Of a stretch of 64,000 nucleotides of DNA, positions 63,843 through 64,000 are shown in pieces. Both the position numbers and the translations under genes were made by a program. Within the stretch, counting starts at the first letter, position 1. The number at the start of each line of letters is the position of its first letter. Below the pieces are notes generated by a model, which worked only from the letters and a program-made list of their open reading frames with translations, did not search any database and was not told where the DNA came from. Origin of the DNA: Isoperla grammatica (taxonomy: Eukaryota > Arthropoda > Insecta > Plecoptera > Perlodidae); NCBI GenBank assembly GCA_945910005.1, contig OX246743.1, positions 131,501 to 195,500 on the forward strand, read 5' to 3'.

Positions 63843-64000
63843 TCAATTTCAATTCAATTTAGGCCTCGGAACATGAAAAATAGTCCTTTTCCGAACATTG
63901 GACAGTGTTCGGTCAGTGCTACAACATTAACTCGTTGGCCACTCGTATGAAGACCCCACACACATCACATCTCGTATATCTGCGAGAATCTAAGAATAAA
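63843..64000. other. Start of E-Syt intron 15, window edge
   Basis: CAATTTCAATTCAATTTAGG resembles the ATTCAATTCAATTTTG sequence near 3658. Nothing else recognised. Confidence 0.35.

Overview
This is a piece of a nuclear animal genome. It has spliced genes with GT-AG introns (one GC-AG), introns of several kb, AT-rich intergenic DNA, and very dense DNA-transposon and satellite content. The palindromic octamer TAGGCCTA/CCTAGGCC is scattered through all non-coding DNA, which I associate with marine invertebrates, especially echinoderms and hemichordates. That assignment is inference; nothing here fixes the species. All models come from reading splice sites, phase and protein motifs; there is no transcript evidence.

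Gene layout. (1) 1285-2880, minus: the 5' part of an unidentified coiled-coil protein (three exons; more should lie left of the window). (2) 3171-13050, plus: a complete three-exon FAM136A orthologue (145 aa, four CX3C motifs), head to head with gene 1 across 290 bp. (3) 16456-16638, minus: a probable 3'-terminal exon of an unrecognised gene. (4) 17564 to beyond the right edge, plus: an extended synaptotagmin (ESYT2-like) gene of more than 45 kb, encoding an ER hairpin anchor, SMP lipid-transfer domain, C2A, C2B, a Ser/Pro-rich linker and the start of C2C.

The E-Syt gene is the most interesting object. C2A calcium loop 3 appears to be encoded by three alternative exons (39548-39636, 44606-44703, 46415-46503), all phase 0 to 2, so including two would break the frame. 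Exon 13 (57306-57470) reads into a stop and would make a short isoform without C2C. Three E-Syt exons (5, 10, 15) are each followed immediately by a minisatellite that begins at and repeats the 5' splice site; the exon 15 array has 26 copies at an exact 43-bp period. In each case a duplicated donor could only be used after an in-frame stop. Exon 7a has a tandemly duplicated 3' splice site whose first copy also leads to a stop.

Mobile DNA. At least ten hAT-type non-autonomous elements can be delimited by terminal inverted repeats and 8-bp target duplications, several nested up to four deep (8679-11773). A 5.5-kb inverted-arm (foldback) element (30012-35491) carries pieces of a PIN-like plus CXC-domain gene family and was invaded by a Tigger/pogo-like element whose empty site survives in the opposite arm. 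A TTAA-flanked element (35623-38864) carries a P2X7 C-terminal-domain-like sequence. Relics of a hAT transposase (61314-61747) and of a non-LTR retrotransposon RNase H domain (59700-60000) are also present. Most of the remaining sequence is intron or intergenic DNA in which I see no genes.
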